64,000 bases of DNA from Sphingopyxis flava (GTDB lineage Bacteria > Pseudomonadota > Alphaproteobacteria > Sphingomonadales > Sphingomonadaceae), in the NCBI RefSeq assembly GCF_900168005.1, contig NZ_FUYP01000003.1, positions 124,001-188,000 on the forward strand. The letters run 5' to 3'. How positions within the stretch are numbered: position 1 is the stretch's first letter; every line of letters begins with the position of its first letter. This document shows positions 45,649-54,299 of the stretch, piece by piece. The notes beneath the pieces are model-generated. The model worked only from the letters and a program-made list of their open reading frames with translations, did not search any database and was not told the DNA's origin. Made by a program: the position numbers and the translations under genes.

Positions 45649-46093
45649 AGTCTCAAAGCAATCGTTCAGCTATCGCGATGATCCGTCGGTTCCCGATTTC
45701 GGTGACGGCAGGGCGCTGTTCATATTCGATGGCATCTGCGCATTATGCTCGGGCGGCGCGAGCTGGATCATGCGATATGACAGCCGGGCGCTCGTCAACT
45801 TCTCGCCCGCGCAGGAAGCGCTGGGTCGAGCGCTCTATGCCCATTACGGTATCGAGATGGACGAGAGCTATCTGCTGATTGCGGATGGCCGCGCCTACAC
45901 CGCCTCTCGCGGCTATCTGGAACTCTGCCGGATATTGGGGGGCTGGTGGCATGCCCTCCGTATCTCCGCCATCGTCCCCGAGCGCCTGCGCGACTGGCTC
46001 TATGCGCTGATCGCCCGAAACCGATATCGCTGGTTCGGCAAGGCCGACTATTGCGCTCTGTTGACTAAAGAGCAGCGCGGGCGATTACTTTAG
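45641..46093 (+). CDS. DCC family thiol-disulfide oxidoreductase (DUF393)
   Basis: A 150-aa protein with FDGICALCSGGASWIMRYD, the D-G-x-C-x-L-C motif typical of DCC proteins (PF04134), then FSPAQEALGRALYAHYG and SRGYLELCRILGG. Members are predicted thiol-disulfide oxidoreductases near the membrane. ATG at 45641 overlaps the saccharopine dehydrogenase stop, so the three genes form one cassette with tight coupling. The substrate is unknown. Confidence 0.85.
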   Translation: MPEVSKQSFSYRDDPSVPDFGDGRALFIFDGICALCSGGASWIMRYDSRALVNFSPAQEALGRALYAHYGIEMDESYLLIADGRAYTASRGYLELCRILGGWWHALRISAIVPERLRDWLYALIARNRYRWFGKADYCALLTKEQRGRLL

Positions 46094-46283
46094 AATGGCA
46101 AGCCAACACCTGTTTGAATGGCCGCTGCCCAAACCACTTCGTGGATTGGCGTTCGCGAGAATGACAAAGATCGGGACGATGGGAACGCTCCACTCCAATT
46201 GACCCAGCGCCTCTTTCGTCTTGCGCGAAGCGGGGCAAACCGTCCAAAGCGGCGCCGGCACAAGCAGGGAAGGGGCGATTGAC

Positions 46284-47555
46284 ATGGATTTGGGACCCTA
46301 TCGCTTGCACCGGCGCGTCCTGGTCGCGAGCCTCGTCGGTACCGCGGTCGAATTCTATGATTTTTACATTTATGGCACCGCCGCGGCGCTGGTCTTCGGG
46401 CCGCTCTTCTTCCCGTCCGAATCGGAGTCGGCGCAGCTGATGCTCAGTTTCATGAGCTTCGGTCTCGCCTTTTTCGCTCGGCCCGTCGGCGCGGTCGTCT
46501 TCGGTCATTTCGGCGACCGCATCGGCCGCAAGTCGACGCTCGTCGCCTCGCTGATGCTCATGGGCTGCTCGACGCTGCTCATCGCCTTTCTTCCGACCTA
46601 TGCAATGGCGGGATGGGTTGCGCCGCTGCTGCTTTGCACCTTGCGTTTCGGGCAGGGATTTGGGCTCGGCGGCGAATGGGGCGGCGCTGCGCTTCTCGCG
46701 GTCGAGAATGCACCGCCCGGTTGGCGCGGACGGTTCGGCATGGCGCCGCAACTGGGTGCACCCGTCGGTTTTATCGCAGCAAACGGCCTGTTCCTGCTGC
46801 TCGGGCTATGGTTGAGCGATGCCGAGTTTGCGGCATGGGGCTGGCGCATCCCCTTCCTCGTTTCGGCCGTGCTGGTGGGGCTCGGATTGTGGGTGCGGCT
46901 GAAGATCCACGAGACGCCCGCCTTTGCCGAGGCCTTGAAACGCGAACCGCCGGTTGGAGTCCCGTTTGGCGCGGTCCTGCGCGACCATGGCGTCGCGCTG
47001 CTCGCGGGGACCTTCGCGGTCGTCGCCTGCTTCGCAATTTTCTATCTGGCGACGAGCTTCGCGCTTGCGCACGGGACAACCGCGCTCGGCTACGCGAAGG
47101 AGCAATTCCTGCTGATTCAGCTCGGTGCGATCCTGTTCATGGCGACGGGGATCGTCTTCGCTGGATATTGGAGCGACGCGGCGAGTGCACAGCGCGTGCT
47201 GAGTTGGGGCTGCGCGGCGACTGTGGGAATCGGTTTCCTGTTCGGGCCATCGCTCGCATCGGGGTCGTGGATTGTCGTCGGGCTGGGCCTCTCGGCGTCG
47301 CTGTTCGTGATGGGGCTCGTTTACGGCCCGCTCGGCGTGTGGCTCCCCGCGCTCTTTCCGGTAAGGGTGCGCTATACGGGCGCATCGGTGGCGTTCAACG
47401 TCGGCGGTATACTGGGCGGCGCCGGCGCGCCGATCGCCGCCCAATGGCTAAGCGAGAGCGGCGGGACGAACTTTGTCGGGCTCTATCTGGGTATCGCGGG
47501 GTTGCTGAGTCTCCTCGGGCTCTTGCTGGTCAGATCGCGCGCCGCAACAGCGTGA
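46284..47555 (+). CDS. MHS family MFS transporter
   Basis: A 423-aa metabolite:H+ symporter of the sugar-porter-like MHS type (KgtP, ShiA, proline/betaine family). ASLVGTAVEFYDFYIYGTAAAL is the family start, FGHFGDRIGRKSTLVASL the motif A loop, and LGGEWGGAALLAVENAP another signature. It imports a carboxylate or an amino acid derivative, not identified. RBS AAGGGG is placed before ATG 46284; the frame starts at 46221. Its 3' end overlaps rsmD by 26 bp on the other strand. Confidence 0.9.
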   Translation: MDLGPYRLHRRVLVASLVGTAVEFYDFYIYGTAAALVFGPLFFPSESESAQLMLSFMSFGLAFFARPVGAVVFGHFGDRIGRKSTLVASLMLMGCSTLLIAFLPTYAMAGWVAPLLLCTLRFGQGFGLGGEWGGAALLAVENAPPGWRGRFGMAPQLGAPVGFIAANGLFLLLGLWLSDAEFAAWGWRIPFLVSAVLVGLGLWVRLKIHETPAFAEALKREPPVGVPFGAVLRDHGVALLAGTFAVVACFAIFYLATSFALAHGTTALGYAKEQFLLIQLGAILFMATGIVFAGYWSDAASAQRVLSWGCAATVGIGFLFGPSLASGSWIVVGLGLSASLFVMGLVYGPLGVWLPALFPVRVRYTGASVAFNVGGILGGAGAPIAAQWLSESGGTNFVGLYLGIAGLLSLLGLLLVRSRAATA

Positions 47556-48075
47556 GACGCGCCTTGCCGACCTTGCGCTCAACATCGATCTCGAAGCCGG
47601 CGACCTCGACAACCTCCCTGTCAGCGGTTTCAATCGAGACCCAGCTTTCAGGGCCAACCCAGCCAAGGCGGGTGAGCTTGTCGAGCGCGACGCTGCCGGC
47701 TCCGGTGCCATAGGGCGCGTCGAAGAGCAGCAGGTCAAGCGCACGCGGTGCAGGCCCGAGCTCGAGGACCGACCCGGCGCGAACCTCAGCGCGGCCGGCG
47801 GCGTCGAGGGCTGCGAGATTCTTGCGCAGCGCCTCGAGCGCATCACGGTCTTGTTCGCTAAAAAGGCAGCGTTCCGCGCCGCGCGATAGCGCTTCGATGC
47901 CGAGCGCGCCCGACCCTGCAAAAAGATCGGCGACATATAGCCCTTCGAAGCTGCCGAGGCGGCTTGCGAGCATCGAGAAGAGCGTCTCGCGTGTGCGGTC
48001 TGCTGTGGGCCGCGTCGCATCATTCCTGGGCGCGAGCAGCTTGCGGCCGCGCCATTCGCCCGCAATCACCCTCAT
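47530..48075 (-). CDS. rsmD: 16S rRNA (guanine966-N2)-methyltransferase RsmD
   Basis: A 181-aa SAM methyltransferase that modifies G966 of 16S rRNA during 30S assembly. The start MRVIAGEWRGRKLLAP and TRPTADRTRETLFSML are family hallmarks. VADLFAGSGALGIEALSRGA binds SAM, and LLLFDAPYGTG carries the DPPY-type motif (here DAPY). ATGA overlap with the pseudouridine synthase gene gives co-translation. It overlaps the MFS gene tail to tail. Confidence 0.93.
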   Translation of the reverse strand: MRVIAGEWRGRKLLAPRNDATRPTADRTRETLFSMLASRLGSFEGLYVADLFAGSGALGIEALSRGAERCLFSEQDRDALEALRKNLAALDAAGRAEVRAGSVLELGPAPRALDLLLFDAPYGTGAGSVALDKLTRLGWVGPESWVSIETADREVVEVAGFEIDVERKVGKARLTLLRRAI

Positions 48076-48920
48076 TTGTCGAGGCGCCGCCGAAACTGGA
48101 ACAATTCATCGCGCGGGACGATCTCGACCGCTCCGACCGCGAGATCGCCGACGGTGAACTGGCCGTAGCGCGTGCGGATCAGCCGGCTGACCTGGAGTCC
48201 GAGATGTTCCAGAACGCGGCGTACTTCGCGGTTCTTGCCTTCGGTCAGCGTGAGTTCGATCCACTGGTTGCGCCCGGTGCGGCGCTCCAGATTGGCGTCG
48301 ATCTTGCCGTAGCGAACACCGTCGATCGTGATGCCCTCGACCAGATCTTCAAGCCGCGTCTGGCTGATGTCGCCAAAGGCGCGCGCGCGATAGGTACGTT
48401 CGACACCGCTCGCGGGCAGTTCGAGCTGGCGTTTGAATTCGCCGTCGTTGGTGAGGAGCAACAGTCCCTCAGTGTTATAATCGAGCCGCCCGACCGGCAT
48501 CAGGCGGGGCAAGCCGTCCGGCAGGAGGTCATAGATTGTCTTGCGCCCCTTGGGGTCGCGCGCAGCTGTGAGGCAACCCGAGGGCTTGTGGAAGCGGTAG
48601 AGGCGGGTGGAGACGGGCTTCGCCACCGGATTGCCGTCGACCGTGAGCCCCTCGAGCGAGTTGAGGAGCGGTGCGGGCTGCGACACGGTCTCGCCGTTCA
48701 GCGCAATCCGCCCTTCCGCGATCATCCGCTCGACATCGCGGCGCGATCCGACGCCGGCGCGCGCGAGCAGCTTTGCGATCCGCTGCGGCCCATCTTCGCG
48801 CTCGGGCTCGGTCGCCTTCGGCTTGCACGGCGACGCTGCGCGAGCCGCGCGGCGCCCCTTTGGTGCATCCCGGCCGGGCGATGATCGGGACGCGGATCGG
48901 GGTGGGCGACGGTTCGTCAT
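48072..48920 (-). CDS. Ribosomal large subunit pseudouridine synthase, RluB/RsuA-like
   Basis: A 282-aa pseudouridine synthase. The basic N-terminal extension is followed by an S4 RNA-binding domain (RIAKLLARAGVGSRRDVERMIAEGRIALNG). The catalytic domain has PVGRLDYNTEGLLLLTNDG, where the Asp of RLDYNTEG is the catalytic residue, then RTYRARAFG. It modifies 23S rRNA (RluB-type) or 16S rRNA. Upstream of rsmD with an ATGA overlap. Confidence 0.9.
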   Translation of the reverse strand: MTNRRPPRSASRSSPGRDAPKGRRAARAASPCKPKATEPEREDGPQRIAKLLARAGVGSRRDVERMIAEGRIALNGETVSQPAPLLNSLEGLTVDGNPVAKPVSTRLYRFHKPSGCLTAARDPKGRKTIYDLLPDGLPRLMPVGRLDYNTEGLLLLTNDGEFKRQLELPASGVERTYRARAFGDISQTRLEDLVEGITIDGVRYGKIDANLERRTGRNQWIELTLTEGKNREVRRVLEHLGLQVSRLIRTRYGQFTVGDLAVGAVEIVPRDELFQFRRRLDK

Positions 48921-48921
48921 C

Positions 48922-48946
48922 GGAACGGATGGGCCTTCTTATCGTT
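48922..48946 (+). promoter_or_regulatory. EcfG-type (general stress sigma) promoter
   Basis: GGAAC (48922-48926), a 16-bp spacer, then CGTT (48943-48946) match the alphaproteobacterial sigma-EcfG consensus exactly. It lies about 130 bp before the response regulator start and on the same strand. Activity is inferred from the match. Confidence 0.6.
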
Positions 48947-49075
48947 TTTCGGGAAGAAAAGTGTTGCGCTGCGATCACGCTCATAACCGGAAAAGTGCCG
49001 CTTCGTCGATGGGAAGCAGAAGCGATATTGCACAAGGGAAAGGGGCGCGTCATGGCGCGGTGAAATGGAGTTTCT

Positions 49076-49513
49076 ATGCTCTTTGCGACTCGCCCCTCGT
49101 GCATCAAGAGGCTGCTGATCATCGAGGATGATCCGCTGGTCGCGTTCGATTATGAGCATACACTCAAGCAGAGTGGTTACACAATCGTCTCCACGGTTGA
49201 TACGGGCGAAGCGGCAGTCGCCGTGATGGCTACCGAAGCGGTCGACGCGATTGTGCTCGACCTCGGACTCGCAGGCCATATGACCGGGCGCGAGGTCGCG
49301 CGGCTCGCGCGTGACCGCGGCGTCGCGGTACTCCTCGTGACCGGACAGTGTCCGAAGGATGCCGCAGACATCGCGCTTGCCTGCCTCAACAAACCCCATC
49401 CTCCCGCGGCGCTGGTAGGGGCACTGCGCGCGATCGAGACGATGATTTGCCAGAACAAGCTGCCGCGCAAGGTCAACGGGCTACAAACTTATTGGCGGCC
49501 TGAGGCCGCCTAA
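49076..49513 (+). CDS. Single-domain response regulator
   Basis: A 145-aa receiver protein with no output domain. The acidic pocket is E17-D18-D19 (LIIEDDPLV), the phospho-acceptor is Asp62 (IVLDLGLAG), with Thr89 (LLVTGQ) and Lys106 (CLNKP). All residues needed for phosphorylation are present. The FATGY motif of SdrG-type general-stress regulators is not exact. The start has GGAG five bases before ATG. The EcfG-type promoter upstream suggests a link to the general stress response. Confidence 0.85.
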   Translation: MLFATRPSCIKRLLIIEDDPLVAFDYEHTLKQSGYTIVSTVDTGEAAVAVMATEAVDAIVLDLGLAGHMTGREVARLARDRGVAVLLVTGQCPKDAADIALACLNKPHPPAALVGALRAIETMICQNKLPRKVNGLQTYWRPEAA

Positions 49514-49615
49514 GCCTCACCCCGCCGATTAGCGGCTTCCAATTTGCTCACGACGCTTTAGGCCGGACGTTCATGCAGAGGAGGTTTGCTCGACCGAGCG
49601 GCCGAGGGAGGGACG

Positions 49616-51013
49616 ATGCAGCTGGGCTTCGATAGTGCGATCCTGGTCGCGGTGATTGCCGCGATCATCGGCCTTGCCTATGTCATTCCGGCCTTTGCTC
49701 CCTACAGGCGGCCGATGCCCATCGTCGCATTCCTGCTGGGGATATCGAGCGGCTTTCCTCTGACCCTTCTGCTGGCGACGATGACCTTCTGGCTGTCGAA
49801 GGTGGGTATCGAGAAGTCCACGATCGGTTTTGCAATCGGCCTTACAACGCCGTACACGCTGAAATTCCTGTGGGCACCGCTTGTCGACCGCTTGCCGATA
49901 CCGGTGCTGACCCGGCTGCTGGGCCAGCGGAGAAGCTGGCTTTTCGTGATCCAGGCGCTGCTTGTCATCGCGATCTGGCAATTGGGCGCGAGCAACCCCT
50001 CGAACGATCATCTCGCCCCCTTTGCGATATGGGCGATCATCGTGGCCTTCCTGTCCGCAACGCAGGATATCGTCATCGATGCCTACCGCATCGAGATATT
50101 GAGTGATGCTGAACTGCCGCACGGCACCGCGATGAACCAGTTCGGCTACCGCACCGGCAACCTGATCGCAGGAGTTGGCACGATCGCGCTTGCATCGCCG
50201 GAAGGGTTCGGACTGGGTTGGGCGGCGGCCTATGCCTTCACGGGGCTCGCCGTGCTCCCTGCGGCGATCGCCGCGCTTCTGGCAGGCCCAGGGCGTTTCC
50301 ATCCATCGCAGGCGCGCGGCGGCGCCCAGGGGTTTGCGGCGTGGCTCAACGAAACCGTGGTCAGCCCTTTTCGCGAATTCCTCGGGCGGCATGGCGCGGC
50401 GCTGATCCTGCTGTTCGTCCTGATCTACAAGGTTGGCGATGCCATGGGACAGGGGATGCTCAACCCGATGATCGTCGAACTCGGCTTCACCGACACGGAA
50501 TTTGTCGCGATCAACAAAGGCGTCGGCTTTGTAGCCCTGATCATCGGCTCGGCGTGCGGCGCGCCCTTCATCGCCTGGCTCGGCATGGGGAGGGCCCTGC
50601 TGATTTCAGGACTGCTGATGATGTTCAGCAATCTTCTGTTTGCCGCGCTTGCATCCGCGGGTCATTCACCGCTCATGCTGGCGATCGCAGTGGGGACCGA
50701 GAATTTTACCAGCGGGATCGGCCTCACTGTCTTCGTGACCTATCTCTCCGGCCTGTCGAGTCTGGCTTATACGGCGACGCAATTCGCCTTGCTTTCCTCC
50801 TTCGCGGCGGTCGGGCGCACATGGCTCGCGGCGCCCGGCGGCTATGTCGCAGAGACGCTGGGCTGGGTCGGCTTCTGGCTGTTCACCGTCGCGATTGCTG
50901 CACCGGGCATGATCTTGCTGTGGCTGCTGTGGAAGCGCGGATTCGTCGTCCAGACGGTGCGGCAGCCGAGCACCGAGGATGACGGGCATGAGGTGGCGCC
51001 GAAGGGCGGCTAG
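49616..51013 (+). CDS. AmpG-like MFS permease
   Basis: A 465-aa membrane protein with about 12 TM helices of the AmpG/PAT family: LLLATMTFWLSKVGIEKSTIGF, LKFLWAPLVDRL, LSATQDIVIDAYRIEIL, YRTGNLIAGV, GTENFTSGIGLTVFVTYLSGL. AmpG proteins import anhydromuropeptides in cell-wall recycling, but homologues exist with other substrates such as peptides and siderophores. GAGGGAGGG precedes ATG 49616. It converges on folC with a 1-bp gap between stops. Confidence 0.88.
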   Translation: MQLGFDSAILVAVIAAIIGLAYVIPAFAPYRRPMPIVAFLLGISSGFPLTLLLATMTFWLSKVGIEKSTIGFAIGLTTPYTLKFLWAPLVDRLPIPVLTRLLGQRRSWLFVIQALLVIAIWQLGASNPSNDHLAPFAIWAIIVAFLSATQDIVIDAYRIEILSDAELPHGTAMNQFGYRTGNLIAGVGTIALASPEGFGLGWAAAYAFTGLAVLPAAIAALLAGPGRFHPSQARGGAQGFAAWLNETVVSPFREFLGRHGAALILLFVLIYKVGDAMGQGMLNPMIVELGFTDTEFVAINKGVGFVALIIGSACGAPFIAWLGMGRALLISGLLMMFSNLLFAALASAGHSPLMLAIAVGTENFTSGIGLTVFVTYLSGLSSLAYTATQFALLSSFAAVGRTWLAAPGGYVAETLGWVGFWLFTVAIAAPGMILLWLLWKRGFVVQTVRQPSTEDDGHEVAPKGG

Positions 51014-51014
51014 C

Positions 51015-52331
51015 CTATTCCGGCAGCTCCCCGTTGAGTTCGAGCACGGTGCCCGCGAGATAGAGCGAGCCGGCGACCAGGACGATTTCCTCAGCAGGAT
51101 CGACGCTCAGGCGAGCGAGCGCCGCCTCGACAGACTGCGCTTGTCGTGCGTCGGGGCCGAAGGCCGCGGCGTCATGGTGATCATGGCCGGGAACAGGCAC
51201 CACCGTCACCGATGCGAGGCGGGGCGCGAGCGGCGCGAGGATCGCCTGGGGATGCTTGTTCGCGAGCATGCCGGTGACGAGGTGGATCCGGCGCGGCTCC
51301 GTCTCGAAGTGGCGCGCGAGCTGGATGCCCGCGTCGGCATTGTGCGCGCCGTCTAGCCACACTTCGGTCGCGGGCGGAAGCAGCGCGACAAGTGGTCCGC
51401 CTTTGAGTCGTTGCAATCGCGCGGGCCAGAAGGCGTTTGCGACCCCCTTCGCGATCGCTTCGGCGTCCGGCTTCGCGCCTGGTGCGAGGTGGAGCATGGC
51501 GATGGCGAGGCCTGCGTTGCGCATCTGGTGCGCGCCGGCCATCCGGGGGCGCAACAGACCGGGCAGCGCACCGTCCATCGACGTCCAGCGGAACGCGTCG
51601 CCGGCCGGCTCGACCGACCAGGCATCACCCTCGACGAAGGGGGAGACGCCCGCGGCTTCGGCGCGCGCGGCGATGATATGGCCGAGCGGCGGCGGATAGG
51701 CGAGGGTGGCGAGCGCGGCGCCCGGCTTGACGATGCCGGCCTTTTCCCACGCGATCCGGGTGGCGGGTTCGGACGGGGTGCCGTCCTCCGGCGCGAGAAG
51801 GAAGGCTTCGTGATCGATACCGAGCGAGGCAATGCCGCACGCCGCGGGCGGCGGGATGATGTTGGTCGCGTCGAGGCGGCCGCCCAGCCCGACTTCGATG
51901 ATGCAGTCGTCCGCGGGCGTGCGCGCGAACGCGAGGAAGGCGGCCGCAGTCGTGACCTCGAAGAAGCTGGCGTGCAAACCCTCAGCCTCGTCGAGCACCT
52001 CGGCGAGCAGCGCAGCCAGGAGAGCGTCGTCAATAAGCCTGCCCGCGAGCCGGATGCGCTCGTTGAAGCGGACGAGGTGCGGGCTGGTATAGGCGTGGAC
52101 GCGGCGTCCCTGGGCCTCGAGAATTGCGCGGATATAAGTGCAGGTCGATCCCTTGCCGTTGGTTCCTGCGACGTGAAACGTGCGGGGCAGGCGCTCTTGC
52201 GGATTGCCGAGACGCTCGCATAGCTCGGCGATCCGTTCGAGGCCCAGGATGTCGCGCCCTGGCGACAGGGCCGCGAGGCGATCAAGCTGGGCCTGCACTT
52301 CGGGGTCGGAGCTATGGGCGTGGTCGGGCAT
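51015..52331 (-). CDS. folC: Bifunctional folylpolyglutamate / dihydrofolate synthase
   Basis: A 438-aa Mur-ligase fold enzyme: adds glutamate to dihydropteroate and to tetrahydrofolates. VAGTNGKGSTCTYIRAIL is the ATP P-loop, TSPHLVRFNERIRL the folate-binding region, and LEVGLGGRLDATNI (read here IIEVGLGGRLDATN) the omega loop. The C-terminal domain includes VTGMLANKHPQAIL. It is the last gene of the trp-accD-folC block, although 125 bp separate it from accD. Confidence 0.93.
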   Translation of the reverse strand: MPDHAHSSDPEVQAQLDRLAALSPGRDILGLERIAELCERLGNPQERLPRTFHVAGTNGKGSTCTYIRAILEAQGRRVHAYTSPHLVRFNERIRLAGRLIDDALLAALLAEVLDEAEGLHASFFEVTTAAAFLAFARTPADDCIIEVGLGGRLDATNIIPPPAACGIASLGIDHEAFLLAPEDGTPSEPATRIAWEKAGIVKPGAALATLAYPPPLGHIIAARAEAAGVSPFVEGDAWSVEPAGDAFRWTSMDGALPGLLRPRMAGAHQMRNAGLAIAMLHLAPGAKPDAEAIAKGVANAFWPARLQRLKGGPLVALLPPATEVWLDGAHNADAGIQLARHFETEPRRIHLVTGMLANKHPQAILAPLAPRLASVTVVPVPGHDHHDAAAFGPDARQAQSVEAALARLSVDPAEEIVLVAGSLYLAGTVLELNGELPE

Positions 52332-52396
52332 GGCGGGCGGACCTGGCAGAAGCGCGGCGCTGCGAGCGATGCGAAGCTATCCCGAGCGGGTTTATT

Positions 52397-52436
52397 GAGC
52401 TCTGGAATAGCGTCGCTTCGCTCCTCGTAATGACGA
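52397..52436. repeat. Probable dispersed intergenic repeat
   Basis: The stretch GAGCTCTGGAATAGCGTCGC followed by TTCGCTCCTCGTAATGACGA resembles a short intergenic repeat common in sphingomonad and other alphaproteobacterial genomes (CTCTGGATTGC...CGCTTCGCTCCTCGCAATGACG). Only one copy is in this window, so identification rests on recall. Confidence 0.4.
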
Positions 52437-52456
52437 TAGTGACGATAGAGGAAAGC

Positions 52457-53308
52457 TTACGCCGCTTTTTCGGGTGCCAGATAGGCGATCAACCGCCCCA
52501 GCGTCGCAGGCAGATCCTTGCGGTGCACCACCATGTCGATCATCCCGTGGTCGAGCAGATATTCGGCGCGCTGGAAACCCTCGGGCAGCTTTTCGCGGAT
52601 CGTGTTCTCGATGACGCGCTGCCCCGCGAAGCCGATCAGCGCCCTGGGCTCGCTGATCTGGACATCGCCGAGCATCGCATAGCTCGCAGTGACGCCGCCC
52701 GTGGTCGGGTCGGTCAGCAGCACGATATAGGGCAGACCGGCGCGGCGCAGGCGCGCGAGCGCGACGGTCGCCCGCGGCATCTGCATGAGCGAGAGCGTGC
52801 CCTCCTGCATCCGCGCGCCGCCGGCAGCGGTGACCGCGACATAGGGGCAGCCGCGCTTGATCGCCTCTTCGACGCCGGCGACAAAAGCTTCACCGACCGC
52901 GACCCCCATTGATCCGCCCATGAAGGCGAAATCCTGCACGCCGACAACGACAGGGCGGCCGTCGATGCGGCCGAAGCCGTTCTGATAGGCGTCGCGGTCG
53001 CCGGTCGATGCGCGCGCCGCCTTGATGCGGTCGACATATTTCTTGGTATCGCGGAACTTCAGCGGGTCCTCTGGCGCCGCGGGGGCGGGAAGAATTTCGT
53101 GCAAGCCCCGGTCGAAGAGCTGCGCGAAGCGCTCCTTGGCGCCGATGCGGTCATGATGGTCGCAGCGCGGGCAGACGTTCAGATTGTCTTCCCACTCCTT
53201 GACGAACACCATCTGCTGGCACTGGCGGCACTTGTGCCACAGATTGTCCGCCGTATCGCGCTTCGCAGTGAAGGGCAGGGCGTTGCGGACGCGGTCGAGC
53301 CAGCTCAT
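52457..53308 (-). CDS. accD: Acetyl-CoA carboxylase carboxyltransferase beta subunit
   Basis: A 283-aa subunit that carboxylates acetyl-CoA to malonyl-CoA with AccA. N-terminal Zn ribbon: [12 protein letters not shown] and [12 protein letters not shown] (CxxC-x15-CxxC). The carboxyltransferase core includes [18 protein letters not shown] and SGGARMQEG (here [17 protein letters not shown]). ATG overlaps the trpA stop (ATGA), so accD is co-translated with the trp genes. Confidence 0.95.
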   Translation of the reverse strand: MSWLDRVRNALPFTAKRDTADNLWHKCRQCQQMVFVKEWEDNLNVCPRCDHHDRIGAKERFAQLFDRGLHEILPAPAAPEDPLKFRDTKKYVDRIKAARASTGDRDAYQNGFGRIDGRPVVVGVQDFAFMGGSMGVAVGEAFVAGVEEAIKRGCPYVAVTAAGGARMQEGTLSLMQMPRATVALARLRRAGLPYIVLLTDPTTGGVTASYAMLGDVQISEPRALIGFAGQRVIENTIREKLPEGFQRAEYLLDHGMIDMVVHRKDLPATLGRLIAYLAPEKAA

Positions 53309-54096
53309 TCAGCGATCTCCTTTGCGCCGTGGATAGCATCGGCGAGGGTACGGGTGAAGGCTTCGAGCGGCGCCGCGGCGGCGTCACCATGCTCGGCGAT
53401 GATGTCGACAAAGGCCGATCCGACGACGACGCCATCTGCAACTTTCGCGATTGCTGCGGCCTGATCGGGCGTGCGGACGCCAAAGCCGACCGCCACGGGA
53501 AGGTCGGTTGCCGTCTTGAGACGCGCCACCGCATCCTCGATGCTCGCCTGCGCCGCCTGCTGGAGCCCGGTGATGCCAGCGACCGAGACATAATAGAGGA
53601 AACCGCCCGCGCCGTTCAGCACGTCGGGCAGGCGCGCGGCATCGGTGGTCGGGGTAGCGAGACGGATCAGGTCGACCCCGGCGGCGCGCAGGCTGGGCCC
53701 CAATTCGGCATCCTCCTCCGACGGAATGTCGACGCAGATGACGCCATCGACGCCAGCCTGAGCACATTCGGCGGCGAACCAGTCGGCCCCTCGGATCGTC
53801 ATCGGATTGGCGTAGCCCATCAGAACGAGCGGAGTGTCTGGGTGGCGCTGGCGAAAGGCGGCGGCGATCGCGAAGATGTCGGCAGTGGTCGTGCCTTTGG
53901 CGAGGCTGCGCAGGTTTGCGGCCTGGATCGCCGGGCCGTCGGCCATCGGATCGGTGAAGGGCATGCCGAGCTCGATCACATCGGCGCCCCCCGCGACGAG
54001 CGCGTCGAGGTTCGCGGCGGTGTCGCCATCGCCGGCAGTAATGAAGGTGACGAGGGCGGGGCGGGGTTTGGCGAAGGCGGCGGCGAAACGGGTCAT
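53305..54096 (-). CDS. trpA: Tryptophan synthase alpha chain
   Basis: A 263-aa TIM-barrel lyase that releases indole from indole-3-glycerol phosphate. [19 protein letters not shown] contains the catalytic Glu and Asp, and GYANPM and [15 protein letters not shown] are signatures. The ATG at 54096 overlaps the stop of the 68-aa membrane gene, not that of trpB, so a small extra gene separates trpB and trpA. Ends with ATGA overlap to accD. Confidence 0.95.
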   Translation of the reverse strand: MTRFAAAFAKPRPALVTFITAGDGDTAANLDALVAGGADVIELGMPFTDPMADGPAIQAANLRSLAKGTTTADIFAIAAAFRQRHPDTPLVLMGYANPMTIRGADWFAAECAQAGVDGVICVDIPSEEDAELGPSLRAAGVDLIRLATPTTDAARLPDVLNGAGGFLYYVSVAGITGLQQAAQASIEDAVARLKTATDLPVAVGFGVRTPDQAAAIAKVADGVVVGSAFVDIIAEHGDAAAAPLEAFTRTLADAIHGAKEIAE

Positions 54097-54299
54097 TCTG
54101 CCCACCTCTTCCTGGGCTCCGGCCAGAGACGATCGAATAGCTTGTCACCCTTCATGACGCTGAAAGCGATACCGATCGACAGGCCAAGATACCGGCTCCA
54201 GAGGTACGGCATTACAAGGCTGGCCAAGAATAGGACAACAGACCCCAGCGCCACGCCAATGCCAACTTTAAACAGGAAACGAAGAGACGCGCGCTTCAC
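54093..54299 (-). CDS. 68-aa membrane protein inside the trpBA gene pair
   Basis: It starts with GTG at 54299, overlapping the trpB stop (GTGA), and its TGA overlaps the trpA ATG (ATGA). The sequence [18 protein letters not shown] begins with a basic tail and has two TM helices (residues about 10-30 and 35-50), then a basic C-terminus ([10 protein letters not shown]). No domain is recognised. Coupling on both sides argues for a translated gene. Function unknown; perhaps a membrane anchor or a neutral insertion. Confidence 0.75.
   Translation of the reverse strand: MKRASLRFLFKVGIGVALGSVVLFLASLVMPYLWSRYLGLSIGIAFSVMKGDKLFDRLWPEPRKRWAE

Noticed and set aside
46094-46283. Short coding frame before the MHS transporter
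   Set aside because: No family features and no RBS; treated as the promoter and leader region of the transporter gene.
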